DNA of 64,000 nt from Amphirosellinia nigrospora (GCA_004123355.1 SCHM01000003.1:4111058-4175057); one strand, 5' to 3'; counted from the stretch's first letter, positions 51,476-64,000 are shown. Notes: generated by a model from the sequence alone, not told the origin. Translations and numbers: made by a program.

Positions 51476-54400
51476 TTATATTATAAGTTTAACTTTAAAT
51501 TAAAAATATATAATTTTTTTAATCTATTTATTTATAGTTTATATAAACTTTTTTTATAAACTATTTAATATTTATATATAATATAAAATAAACAGCAATA
51601 ATTATTTAATAATAATCTACTTTTTAATTAGTATTACTAATATAAAACTTTTAAAATAACGCTATAAATATAAATAACTATAATTTATATATAACCGGCG
51701 CTATATAGCTATAATTCTTTATTAGTTTATATTTTTTTAGCGTATAATTAAAAATTATAAATTAAGCTTTTTAGCTTACGTACGCTAAAATTATTATATA
51801 ATTTAATAATAATATTATAAAAAGCAAAATAATAACTTATTTATTTTTTTTACAGTTAAATATATAAAATAATTCTTAAATATTATATATTAATTTTAAT
51901 AGCTAATAATATAATTTATAATAAATTAATAGTTAATATTTTTATAATATAAAATATAATATATATAAAAATATAAAATAAATTTATTATTATAAAAAAT
52001 TATAAACTAATTCGAAAGTTTTTTTATTAGTTAATAAATCCTAAAAAAAATTAATATTTTTATACGAACAAACAAATAAAATAAAATATTTTATAATATT
52101 TTATTCGTTTATATTAATATAATATTAAAAGTTATATAGCTTAAAAATAAAAAATAAATTATTAAATATTAAAATTTAAAGCTATAATATTATATAAAAA
52201 ATATACTAAATTAAAAAAAAAAAATAAAAATAATTAAGCATTAGTTTATTATTAATAAGCTTTTTTATTCGATAAACATATAATAAAAATTTATAATATT
52301 ATAAATTTTTTTATAATTTATTTTATACGATTATTATTTTTTAAATTTTAATAATATTTTATAGTTACTTTTTTTATAATTTAAACTAATATTATAATTA
52401 AATTTAATAATAAATAATAAAAAATTATATTAATAATAAGTTTAAATTTTTTTAGTTTATATTACTTTAAATTATTAATTATTTATATATTTCGGCGTTA
52501 TTTTTAAGCTTAAAAATTATATAAAATATTTAATTTATTTTTATTCTTATTTTAAAGCTTTAATTAAATATTTTATTTAAATTTTTCTAATTAAATAATA
52601 ATATAGTATAATCGTACGTAAACTTTATAAAAAAATATATAATTATAGTTAATAAAAATAATTCAATAATAGCTAAAGTTAAAATATATATAAATATAAT
52701 AAAAAAATAAAAATAAATCTTAAAATATTAAACTAAGTTAAAAAATAGCTTAAAAAGTTTAACTAACTAATTAATTATAAATAAAGTATTTATTTTTATT
52801 AGCTAAAAAAAAATATAAATAATTTATAAAGTATTTATTATATTATTATATTATATAAATAAAAATTAATATTTATAATATTTTATATAAAATATTTAAA
52901 AGTTTTATTTAAAAATTAAGCTTTATTATTATTAATAATAATATTATAAAAAAATTTATTATATATAATTTAACTAAGTTTTTTTTATTAATAGCTATAA
53001 TAAACTTAAATATTAAATATTTATATATATAATAATATTAATAATTCGCTTATATATATAATATTATATTAGTATTATAAAATATAATTATTATAACTTT
53101 AAAAATATTTTTATATTATAAAAAAATTTAAATATATTTTTTTATAATTTATATAATATAAAAAAAAAATCTTTTATTAATAATAGCTTATTAGCTATTT
53201 ATATAATATAGATATACTAATAAAAATAGAATTAAATTAAATTTAAAGATTATTTTTTATACGAAATATAAATAATATTTATATTAAACATTAATAATTA
53301 TAATTATTAAAAACTTTTAATATAATAAATTATAAATAAATATTTTTATATTTAAATTATAATTAATATAAACTATATTTAACGAATAAAATAATATAAC
53401 GATAAATTTATAAAAACTTATATTAAAAATTATTTTTTAGCAGTTTATATATTATTATCCGAATAAGTTATATTTTTTATATAATAATAAAATATATACT
53501 TATATTTAAGCTTAACTAAATAAAGCTAATTTATTAAAAAACGCCATATAAAAATTATTTATTTTAAATCTAGCTATAGCTTTTTAATAAAAGCTATTAG
53601 TTAATATTAATATTTTATCCAAACTTAATAAACTTATTAATAATGTTAATATTAATATTTATTTATTTAAGCTTATTATATAATATAAAAAATAATTATA
53701 AGCTTTTAGTTTAATTGTATAAAAAAAAATAATTATAAATAGCTATTTACAATATTATATATAGCTTTTATAAGCAGTTTAACTATTTAAAATAAAATAA
53801 TAAAAAAGCTTATTTTAGCTTATTAAGCTTATAACTAATAAATTAAACAAATTATATAATAGTTTATTATTTTAAAAGCTTTAGTTTATTTAAAGTTTAA
53901 AAAAGCTATATAAAATATAAATAAAACTAAAAAAAACTAAACTTTAAAATTATAATTTAATAATAGCATATATATAATATATAAATTTAAATAATTTTTT
54001 AAAAACTAAGCTTAGCGTTTATTAAAAGCTTTAAAAGCTTTATAAAAATATAAAAAAATATTATATATAAAAAACTATAATATTTAATAAATAAATAGCT
54101 ATTTATAATTGCTTTAATAATTTAATATATAATATAATATTTAACCTTTTATAAAATAAATATTTATTATTTTAATTATTTAAACTTTATTTTTATATAA
54201 ATATATAAAAATAAAAATATATAATAAAAATATAAAAAATATTTATTAATATTAAAAAATATTAAAGTTTTAAGTTTAATTTTTAGTTAAAACAATAAAT
54301 TTTTTTTATTTTTTTTTTATAAAAATATTATATACAATAAAAAAAACTATATTTTTTTTAAGCATTTTTATTTTTACTATAATATATATAAAAAAAATAA

Positions 54401-55763
54401 ACTTTTTATTAAATAATTAATTTATTAAGTTTTTATATATATAGCTTTTTTAAAACTAACTATATTTTTTAATAAATAAATTAAAAGCTTTTTTTTAGTC
54501 TAGTTTTTATATTATATATAATATTATAAGCGAATATATAAGCGTATAATATTAATTATTATTTTTTTTTTTAAGTTTTATTTATTTTAAAAAGATTTTT
54601 TATATCAAAAACTTTTATTTTATTTTTAATATAAAAAAAATAAGCTTTAGCCAATAAATTAATAAAAATAAAAATTAAAAAATAAAAGCTTTTTTTAACT
54701 ATAAGTTAAACAACTTTTTAGTTTTTAAAGTTTAAAGTTTAGCTTTAATAATTAAGCTATTTAAACTAAGTTTATATACCGCTTAATTTTTTAAATTTTT
54801 TAATAAATAATATATATTATTTAAAATTTAAAAAATTTCGATTAATTAGCGTAAATAATAACCTATTTTATAATAGCAATAAAAATAACAAAATTTTTAT
54901 ATAATAGCTTTATAAAATATTTTTTATCGATTTTATAAAAAAACTTAATAAAAAAACTAATAATTTAAAGTTATATAAATTTATATACCCGTATAAAGTT
55001 CTTAAATTAAACCGGTTTATTAATCCTAAGCGTTAAATTAGTTTAATTTATATATAGTTTTATAAAAACTAATAATTTATTTTAAATCTTTAATATATAA
55101 AAATATAAAAATTAAGTTATATAATTAATATTTATTTATTAGTATAATTTTAATTATAAACTTTAAATATTAAAAAAGTTTAATATTATTAAATAGCTTT
55201 AATAAATTTATTTTTAGCTTTTAATATTTTAGTAATATTAATAAAAAATAAAGCTTAAAATAAAGCTAAAATTATTATATTTATATTTATAATAGCGTTT
55301 TTTTTTTAATATATAATATTAATAAATAGTATAAATAAAAAAAAAATATTATATATTTATCGCATTATATAAAAGTTAACTAGTTTAATTTTATTTAAGT
55401 ATAAAAACTAAACATTAATAATAATAATATTATTATTATTATAATAATTAAAGCGTTAATTTTTAGCTTTTATATAAAAATAAAAAAATATTATAATAAA
55501 TAATAAAAAAACTAAAGCTTTATGTTTTTATAGCTATATAAAAAGCTTAAAAAGCTTAAAACAAAAAATAAATATTTGCTATTTTAATTATTAAAAAATA
55601 AATAATTAATTTTTATATAATAAATAAATAAATAAAAAATAAAAAAAAAAATTTTTATCGGCTATTATATTAAAAATTATATATAGCTACTATATAAAAA
55701 TTAAATACGCTATATTATATAAGTTAATATAAAATTATTTACTTTTATTTTAATTTTATAGCT
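51476..55763. other. Unique centre of the inverted-repeat element
   Basis: 4.3 kb of very AT-rich sequence between the arms. No open frame of meaningful length remains and I could not read any protein motif through the mutations. If the element coded for anything, it was here. Confidence 0.5.
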
Positions 55764-57658
55764 AAAAAAATAATTTTTATAAATTAATAATAGTTTAAAT
55801 ATATATTTTATACGAAGTTTAAAACGTTAGGTTAAAAATATTAAAAAATATTAAAAATATAAAAAAGTTTTTAGTTATATATTATATAGCAAATTATTTA
55901 GCAGTATATATTTTTAAAATTTATAAAATATAAAAAATATATATTAGCGTATATATTTATATTCGGTCCATTTATAGCTATTTTTATACTAAAAAAAAAT
56001 TTTATAAAAAAAAAAAAAAAAAAAAGTTTTAAAAAATATATACTTAAAAACTTTATTATATAATAACTATAAAAAATATTTTTAAATAATAGCTAAAAAA
56101 TAATTTATTATTTAAAAATATAAAAAAAATATATAAATACGTATTTAATAAAAAAATACATTTTTTTTTTTTTTTATTTAATATTAAATAGCTCGTATAA
56201 CTATATACTATTATTATTATTATTACTATTATAATATATTATATTATACTATAATATTATATTTATTAACTATAGCTATAATAACTATAGTTATAAATAG
56301 CTATAACTATAATATATATATAATAATTTAATTATTTTTTAATTATAGCTTTTTTTATTTTATTTTTATTCGCCGCTAATTTTTACTTTTAATCTTTTAT
56401 ATTTAGCTATTTTATTTATTAATATTATTACGTTTAAATATATATTATATATATAACGTATATATATTATTTTATTTTTTTTATAATTTATTACTAACTT
56501 AATTATAATCCTTTTAATAAAAGCTTATTTACTAACGCGTAACTAAATACGTAGCTAAATATATATTTAATTAATATATTAACTTATAATTTTATAACTT
56601 TTTAATAATAGCTAATATTTTTAAGCTAATAATAAAATTATAGATTTTAACTATATAATAATTAAATATATAGCTAGTATTTATAATAAACGCTTTTATT
56701 TACGTATATTTATAACTTTTTTATATATTTTATAATAATAATTATTATTTATTAAGCAGTTATTTATTAAAAAAATTTAAATAGTTATATATATAAAATA
56801 TTTTATTATTAATAATAATTAAGTTTTAATTATATTTTTTTTAAATTAGCGGTTTAATATTATATAGTTTTTAGCAAATAGTTATAGTTTTTTTAGTATT
56901 AAACTATTATATAATATTAAGTTTTTATTAATTAAAATAATTAATTATATATGTTTTTTATATTTATTTATATTTATAATATTTAATAAGTATATTTTAC
57001 TAAAAATATATAATATAAATAACTATTAATAAAAATAAATAAATAAAGCTATTTTTTATTATATCGTTATAATTATTAACTATTAAAAAACTAATATATT
57101 AATTATAAATAAACTAATTATAAAAAATTATAATTTATTTATATATAAGCTATATTATTATAATAGATTGTTTTTATAATTTTAGCTTTTTTATTATTAA
57201 AGCCGAACTTATTATTAAAAAAAAAATCAAAGCTAAATATTTAATTTAAACTTAAATAATAAAAATAATAATAATAACTAAAATAAAACTAATAGTTTTA
57301 TAATAATTAATTAAAAATATATATTTATTATTAAAAACTTAAATAATAGCTTTATAAAAATAATAAAAAAAGTACGAAAAATTATTATTAGCTTTTAAAT
57401 AATAAAAATAATAAATAAAACGTTTAAAAGTACTAAAAATATAATATTTATAAAATTTCTAGCTTTAATTAAATAAAAATATATAATAATTTATACCCGA
57501 AATAAAAAAATTAACAAACAAATACTCTATACGAAATAAAATTTAATTATAGATAAACTATAATATATTAAGCACTGTGAGTTCTACCTAAAATCCTTTG
57601 GCGAGGAAGTACCAGCTGGCTATTTGGACTTTTGTCCTTTTAGTCCCTACGGACCACC
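55764..57658 (-). repeat. Right arm of giant inverted repeat
   Basis: About 1.9 kb, inverted relative to the left arm. It ends in unmutated sequence TTTAGTCCCTACGGACCACC. The AT-rich part stops at about 57570. Confidence 0.75.
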
Positions 57659-58352
57659 GTACTACCTTTGCGCCTGTGCTGATGGCGATTGGCCTGAGGG
57701 TCCGCTAAGCTGACACCCGTTTCAGCACGTTAGCAGCTTAGTCATTGGCGTAGGGGCCAAAAGGTCCACTAACAACAACCACCACCTGGACAGACTCTGA
57801 ATTCCTCATTCGGCAAACGGAACAGGTCCCATCGTCGACTAGATAGCCAATGAACCAAGTAGGCAAGATTATCCAATGTTGGTCACGGATTCGTAAACCC
57901 TTTCTGCCAATGCCAACCTCCTGCTCGTTCTTTGGAAACACTGTTGTGCTACCCATTTCACGCTACCTACGGCGAACCCCCGCTGTCTGTACAGTGCACC
58001 CAAGGCGACCCGCTGCACATGCCAACGCGCGGTCAGTGTCCAGCTAATCTCATTTTCGCCTTTTCCTTTTCCCTTCCGGACTCAAAGCCACACTAGCCCG
58101 TTCCCGTACCACCACCACTGATAAGCATCGAGACTCGAACCCATTCCCACTACAAGCCCGAGCGAAAAGCCCACACCGATGACAAGCTAGAACCCAATGT
58201 GAACTCACTCAACCGACCGTCGCCGTCCTTCTTAGCTTTGATGCGCCTTGGTCCTCCAGCCCGCTTCGTGCGGATACCACCCGTGTCTCGCGGTCCCTAA
58301 TCCGTGTCCCCTTCCCACCCCTGGATCGTGGAATTGGAAGTGGAAGCGGAAG
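57659..58352. other. Spacer and leader of the LysM gene
   Basis: 0.7 kb of normal composition after the inverted repeat. It is C-rich close to the ATG and should contain the LysM gene promoter. Confidence 0.5.
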
Positions 58353-60256
58353 ATGGCCGACTTCAGCCGGGCATCCAAGCCTCCCATCTCGAGATCCTCG
58401 ACAGCCTCGACAGCTCTGACCCCGGCCGGCGTTGACAATCCCGCAACTGTGCGATCGAGAAATAGGAGGGCGCTTCACGCAGGACCCAATGCCTCATCTG
58501 GTTCACCGCCCGGCCAAAGCCCCTCGCCGAGTCGAGGGGTGAGCCCCATGCCGTCCGCGCGCCTCCCTAGCACCAAGTCTCAGTCCGCTGCACTGTCGAG
58601 CCCCTCAATGACACTTTCTCTCGTGGTTTGTTTGAGGGCTCGTGGGCCCCAAATTGGTCGTCGGTTCAGGACTTTGCTACGTCGTTGCTCGACGGCGGCT
58701 ATAGTAGCGAGCCTTCGCGCCCCAATAGCAGGAGCGGTACTAAGTCACAACCGAAAACTTTTTGGAAAGGTTTTGGGGGCATGAATACACTGAAGAGCAA
58801 AGCATCTGAAACATGGGGACCCGCCCCCTATCGAATACGCGTCCCGAGCCAGGGGACATCGCTGCAGGCTCCCTGGCTGAAAGAGAGGCGGAACTGATGG
58901 CAAGGAAGAAGGCCAGCGTATTAGAGAGCCATGACGGCGTAAACGGGGGCTTAGACATCACCGGCAAGTACAAGAGGAGGAATTCGGATGAAAATCTGCG
59001 GAGTGTAAGCCAGCCGGTCGTCGAAGAGTATCTGGTATATCTGCACCATGTGCAGCCTACGGATACCTATGCTGGCATTATCCTGCGCTATAGGTGTATG
59101 GAGCATACATTTCGCAAGATCAACGGTTTATGGTCGCGAGACAACATACAAGTACGGAAGCACCTCCTGATTCCTGTAGATGCTTGCGAGATCAAAGGTA
59201 GACCGTGCGACCCCCGACTTCCCACTCCCGAAAGGTCGACCACTTGGCTATGACACCCCAGGATCCTAGTGTAAGCAACCTTGGCCGATCCAACCCAGAT
59301 TCGCAACGGCTACACAGCGACTACTTTGGGTCCTTCAACGGGAAGGCAGCTGATAACCCGGCACCGGAATCTGACGAGCGGCCTTGGACTCATGTGCGAT
59401 GGGTGAAGCTTGATTCATTGCAAGAACCGGTAGAGATAGTGAGGGTTAGGCGGACAGCAGTCGGTTATTTCCCTCCTCGAAGAAAGAAGAGTATTCGTAC
59501 TGTTTCTACTCTCTCTACGCCGCGCCAATCCCTCGATTTGTCGAACGCCGTTTCAAACAATTCTGGCGTTTTTGAAAGCCCCGGTGGAATTTCATCCAGA
59601 CGACAGAGCAATATCAGTGCAAGGCCGACGACCTCAAGTCGAAGTCTTGGCTCGCCTGGGTCTGGCCGAAGCCGAGGCAATAGTCTAGGACAGATGGAAG
59701 GAGTCCCGGCATGGATGCGCAAAGCAGGGGGCGTGGGATCGATGGGAAGGGGTGTCAAGACGCCGGGCCCAGCCACAGATTCTTTCAGCACCTGGGTTAA
59801 CAAGCGAGTACCTGGCTTTAATCTCGACTCGCTGCCCTCCATGTCCGTCATGGGCTCTGAAACCGCCCATTTCGGATTCTCCAAGGCGGCAGAGGAAACC
59901 ACGGGAATTGTGGAGAGTCCCTTTGAAGATGGGCGCGATGCGGTCGCTCCCGCACGGAATAACATAGGGTTCGAACAGGCCGCGGCATCCATTGAGACCT
60001 GGTTACGTGGGCATGGGCGAAACGTCCGGGTACCCCGATACTCAGTTCACTACGGAAACCTATTGACGATCTTGATCTCATTGAACTGGCAGATACGACG
60101 AGCGACGACGGACGAACAATTAACACTTCCTTCGGTGGTGTTTTAGACCGGTATTCACATGGGTCGACCAGCCGGGACAACGGAGAGGGCACAACATCCC
60201 TACGCGGCCGACCAACGGAATTGATGGGCGGCGGGAAAGGCCAAAAGGCGGATTGA
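58353..60256 (+). CDS. Intracellular LysM-domain protein, frame broken
   Basis: A protein with one LysM domain and long S/P/R-rich disordered regions. The ATG at 58353 gives MADFSRASKPPISRSSTAST, with no signal peptide, so it is not a secreted LysM effector. An N-terminal block (EGSWAPNWSSVQDFATSLL, then FWKGFGG) precedes a charged segment (SLAEREAELMARKKA). The LysM domain lies at about 59020-59205 (VYLHHVQPTDTYAGIIL, LWSRDNIQVRKHLLIPVDAC). The tail has S-rich sequence and ends GGGKGQKAD at 60256. Frame changes are needed near 58622, 58823 (a CCCCC run), 59212 and 60012. Similar proteins are common in Pezizomycotina; their function is not known to me beyond possible glycan or membrane-contact roles suggested by LysM/LYSMD relatives. 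Confidence 0.78.
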
Positions 60257-63134
60257 AGGCGATATGATACAGTAATGCCAAATTTTTGGAATGGCCTCTA
60301 GACGGTTTCACAATTTACTAATAGATCACCCACTCCTAAAGCCGGCCTTTTCATGAGACAGGAGAGCTGTGGTCGGCATCATCGATGGCGTTTTGGGGGG
60401 GATAAGACAAGCGAGTCTTTTTTTTTTTTGTATATACTTCTACATCGTTACCCACCGACTCTATTCTATACGGTACGTATCTATCGCATACCGTCGTAGA
60501 AGGCGCAATTTTTTCTTTTCAGTCTAAGATAGCATGGCTTACCCAGGTCAACAGTAATCCGGATACTGTCCGGACTACCCGTCACCGTCTTACCTGCTGC
60601 ATCTCTCTGGAGTAGTGTATCTACTAATAGAAGGTACCAATACTTTTATTGACTGGATTTTCATAAACCGCGTGATATGAAAATGATGCTGAAGATGATA
60701 GTTTGTGACCGTATGACTAGTTGCAAGTGCTTAGATTCATGCATTTGCCTCTCTCTATCGAACCAAGTGAGATATTACTCGACTGAAGGGTAAGTCCGTC
60801 CCCTGGTCTGATCTCGAGTGCGCCGAACCTTAACGTCGTAGGTGATGGTGAGATAGGTTTCATTGTATCAAGAAGACCACGCTTAGTCGGGCACCGATTG
60901 GCTCGAGATACTGGAAATTTGAATCATCATTTGTTCTTAGACAAGTCTGTTTTCTACTCATTTACTTAGTGAACCATTAGTAACACACCGTGATGTGCGG
61001 CCTATTCGTCGGCATTTTGAAAACACGACCTCGCTATCTACAACAGGCCAATGACTTCCTTGAGCAGTTGAGTTCCTTCTTAAAAGATATCGACGTTGCG
61101 TGTCCTACTTCCATAACACAGGGTCTACGCTGAATAAAGTTCTTTGAGAGGCTATTGCCTTCCAAGTCTGCCACCTCGCTACTCGGTTTGGCGGGGCATT
61201 GTTTATTTTTTTAATGCTCGTCTCTGTCTGTTTACACCACCACCTCATCTGACCTATCTACGCATACTGCTCGTCTCACGGAATAAAAACGACGCCGTTG
61301 ATACTCCGAGAGTATTAACGGTATATGTATCCACTTCTACACGACAGCTCGGATTACTATATTCTAACATCTCCAAACACCAATCCGTGCCAGTGCTTAA
61401 GTTACAGGCATCGATTACTTTTATGTTCTTAACGCCCTGTGTTATAAAGCCTCCCAAACCCCGACTAATTTTTAATAGAACACAAAATAAAAGAAATCAT
61501 TTCAGCAACCTTTTTTCCCTGCAATCAAGCCAGAATTTATTACGTTTACCACCATGATCCGAAAGTTATTAAAAAAACCGTTCAATCCTGCTTTTACCAA
61601 ACCGCTCTGTCGTCAATCAACCTGACCACGCATCAAAAGGGGTCCAGGTCCTAAAACAATCCCAATATGCCGACGGTCGTTACGTCCGATCATCCAAATA
61701 CCACCACCAACGAAAATGAACCTTTTTAATAGAACACTCACAACTATCGGAGCTATATCATTCGCTACCAAGGCAGGATATCCGGTATACGCAGCTCGGC
61801 GTAAAGAAGAGCGGGAACATAAGTGTCTACGTACAAGCTGAACCCGAGGGTAACCGTGCGTTTTTTTTTGGGTAGATTTAACACCTAACCTACGGATACT
61901 ATTCAAAAACACTGCTTTTTAACGCGTACGTCGTATTCGACGAACGTAATATTTAACGAACGTAATAACCTAGTTATAAGCAAAAGCGGCAAAAGCAAGG
62001 AAGATAAAGCAGATCGTCTCAAAAAGGAAGAAGACAGCATGGCCAGAGAACAAGAATATGCTTTCCGAACCGAGTTCTGAGCACTTATTAAACAAGTTCT
62101 TGAAAGAAGTGGTTCTAGGTAATGCCTCCTCTCAAATAGTTTTTCATCTTCTATACTAATAATGTACAGCGTACCGGGAGGGTTTTTTCTGTTCGGGTTT
62201 AGTATGAACTATTCAACAGCGTTTGAGAAATGAGTCGGTGTATCATTTTAGGTATGTCACGAACCTCGCAAGGGTAGGGTGTAAACATCTGTCGTTGCGC
62301 ACGGAGGATCAGTGAAGTCATCTCCGTGGGCTCTATGTGACTACTTGACTATATACAGAGAGTCTCTCTATCTGTGTGCCTAGATCCCTGTTTCCTGGCA
62401 AGGTATGAGCAATCGTCAACTTATCAATACATATTAGATAAAAAACTAGACAGCTCCAGCATGTGAGGAAGTTGAGAATGCGAAACCTGAACTAAGTCTT
62501 AAATATCTCTGGAAGAGAGATATAGATTTGTAAAATGTATAGTAAAGAACGTATGAAGGAAACGGTTTCGACGAGATGCCTAGGTACGATAAGATAAGAG
62601 ATTAGGCGACCTCATCCGCCGAGGGGATGAAGCTCCCAGCTTTCACTAATAATTATACCACGTATCCAGAAATGATATTGAGCTTTTAATATCTATCGCA
62701 CGCGCATTTTGATAACCATCTTCGTTCCCTACTGTACTGAAAGACTGCCGTTTCGCGGTGCATTGCGTCGACACTCGCCTCAGAATGGAATTGATTACCT
62801 CTCGACCTCGGTTCCTATAGCGCTGGAGGGGTAACGGGGGAGGAATAGGGACTATACTCTGCGCCTGGACGGCGGGACGAGCTCGACGCGCTCTCGCTAC
62901 TTTTCAGGTACGGCCATTCGCTCGCGGACTGGCGTTTTGGTGTGTTAGGGGACCGCTGGGCTACGACTTCGAAACCACGGCCGACGGAAAAAGAGGGGGA
63001 ACTACAATACCTAACCTATATACAAAACGCGCGAGCGCGACGGACGATCTTTCCAGGGCGGTGGAAACGTAGAAACAAGGAGACGTGGGAGATAGAGGGG
63101 AAGAAAACGCGCGCCGTGCGCAACCACATGCACG
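60257..63134. other. Spacer between the LysM gene and arv1
   Basis: A 2.9 kb spacer. A T-rich run (60418-60430) lies near the LysM 3' end. Small frames on both strands at 61144-61912 show no family resemblance and no clear codon bias. The last ~250 bp are GC-rich and should be the arv1 promoter and leader. Confidence 0.5.
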
Positions 63135-64000
63135 ATGCCCATCTGCATCGAGTGTCGACACCCCGTCCGGACCCTCTGGACCCAGTACTCGGGCGCCGGC
63201 GACGCGAGCTCTAATATCCGCCTCACCGTGTGCCGGAACTGCGGGCGGTTCTGCGACAAGTACGTCGAGCATGACTTTGTCGTGCTGTTCATCGATCTAG
63301 TCTTGATCAAGCCGCAGGTGGGTTCTTCTCCTTTCGCTCCTCTCTTTGTTTGTTCGATGGGGAAAGGAGCGCCTCGGGGACATGGAGGATGCACGCGCGG
63401 GAAAAGGCACGATGAGCGTGGGCAGATAATAGCTGAACTTGAAGAATGAACGAATATCTTTAGATAAATAGCTAACAAATGATCCCATAGGTGTACCGTC
63501 ACCTGCTACATAACACATTAATGCGCGATCGCGATAAATTCGATGTATGTTTCCACAAGTACACCTCTCTTTCGCCGCCGAGTACCCGAACTCGGCCTCC
63601 CCTACTCGAGCAGCGCGAATACAGGATACATAATGTGGAGAGGCTACGAAGCTGAACGACCAAATAACTAATAAATCGTCTTCACAGCCATCCATAATAC
63701 GCCTTGGTACCCTGCTGCTCTTATTCGACGTCTACTTAACTTGGGCGCGTATCGAGAAGCAGGAGTCAGGCGCAGCGTCGGCGGGAGGCAGCAATCTCGG
63801 GGTTCTAGCACGGCAGCCCATCGTGTTCCAATATATATTCTTCCGTACGCAGGCCTCTCATTCCTTATAGAGATCCCCCAGTTCACTAACAGACAAAACA
63901 AACAAACAGTAATCCTCTGCACCTTCTCGACGCTCGCCTTCCACCTCAGCATCCGCTTCCTCACCTCATCCCCGGCATCCCCCTCTCCCTCCTCCGTCTA
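63135..64000 (+). CDS. arv1: Arv1-family ER lipid homeostasis protein (5' part, runs off window)
   Basis: ER membrane protein of sterol and sphingolipid homeostasis; in yeast it also supports delivery of GPI precursors. The ATG at 63135 opens the Arv1 homology domain with a zinc-binding pattern: CIEC at residues 4-7 and VCRNCGRFCDKYVEHDFVV. Four exons are seen: 63135-63317, 63491-63544, 63688-63844 and 63908 onward. Joined text reads LVLIKPQ-VYRHLLHNTLMRDRDKFD-PSIIRLGTLLLLFDVYLTWARI, the Arv1 signature, followed by FQYIFF and a hydrophobic segment. All splice phases fit and no frameshift is needed. The C-terminal membrane region lies beyond position 64000. Confidence 0.88.

Larger units (their letters stand above)
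49478..57658. mobile_element. 8.2 kb AT-rich element with giant inverted repeats
   Basis: The left arm 49478-51475 is the reverse complement of the right arm 55764-57658 over almost its whole length, with differences mostly transitions plus small gaps (the right arm is about 100 bp shorter). Anchor matches include GTGCTTAATGTATTATAG near 49558 against 57556-57575, TTATAATTAATATATTAG near 50075 against 57095, and the only GACCAAAC/CGGTCC-type GC patch near 51270 against 55960. The outermost ~90 bp of both arms keep normal GC; everything inside is RIP-like AT-rich. The 4.3 kb centre is not self-complementary. It may be a long-TIR or foldback DNA transposon, or two inverted copies of one repeat. 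No transposase can be read. Confidence 0.7.

Noticed and set aside
49478-57658. The whole 8.2 kb island as one perfect palindrome
   Set aside because: Complementarity ends at about 51475 and 55764; the central 4.3 kb does not pair with itself.
58353-60256. Secreted LysM chitin-binding effector
   Set aside because: No signal peptide and only one LysM inside a long disordered protein; the pattern is that of an intracellular LysM protein.
61144-61912. Frames on both strands (137 and 99 codons)
   Set aside because: No motif seen and overlapping frames on opposite strands have equal weight; treated as chance.

Overview
This is a nuclear genome window from a filamentous ascomycete (Pezizomycotina, most likely Sordariomycetes). 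The evidence is 49-150 bp GT-AG introns with CTAAT/CTGAC branch sites, a set of recognisable fungal housekeeping proteins, and two long AT-rich islands whose repeat copies differ almost only by C-to-T and G-to-A transitions, the signature of repeat-induced point mutation (RIP).

Layout: (1) 680-24166 is a gene-bearing block: pms1 (mismatch repair, -), bst1/PGAP1 (GPI inositol deacylase, +), an MCH1-like MFS carrier (-), a TMS1/Serinc membrane protein (+), a 5.2 kb gene-poor stretch holding a decayed tRNA-Phe, str3 (cystathionine beta-lyase, -) and msp1 (mitochondrial outer-membrane AAA ATPase, -). (2) 24429-38106 is an AT island made of two nested LTR retroelements. The outer one has 185 bp LTRs. 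The inner one is a Ty3/Gypsy chromovirus relic at 26076-34098 with 204 bp LTRs and a 5 bp target duplication. (3) 38571-49046 carries a coiled-coil protein of unknown role, mcd4 (GPI ethanolamine-phosphate transferase 1) and a CTF1-beta/FarB-type Zn2Cys6 regulator, all +. (4) 49478-57658 is a second AT island built as a giant inverted repeat: about 2.0 kb and 1.9 kb arms around a 4.3 kb centre. (5) 58353-64000 has an intracellular LysM protein and the start of arv1.

There is no operon-like grouping. Bst1, Mcd4 and Arv1 all touch GPI-anchor biosynthesis, but they are far apart and probably not a cluster.

A dominant technical or biological feature is that most conserved genes carry one to seven one-base indels, mostly losses in short homopolymers: pms1, the MCH1-like gene, tms1, msp1, str3, mcd4, ctf1-beta and the LysM gene. 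The protein continues intact in another frame each time. Uncorrected sequencing error is the simplest reading. The disrupted pms1 makes a mismatch-repair-deficient lineage a less likely alternative. Gene entries below give the whole span read across these breaks.

The most unusual structures are the giant inverted repeat, the RIP boundaries that fall about 90-100 bp inside both islands, and the GC-retaining hairpins in the inner LTRs.
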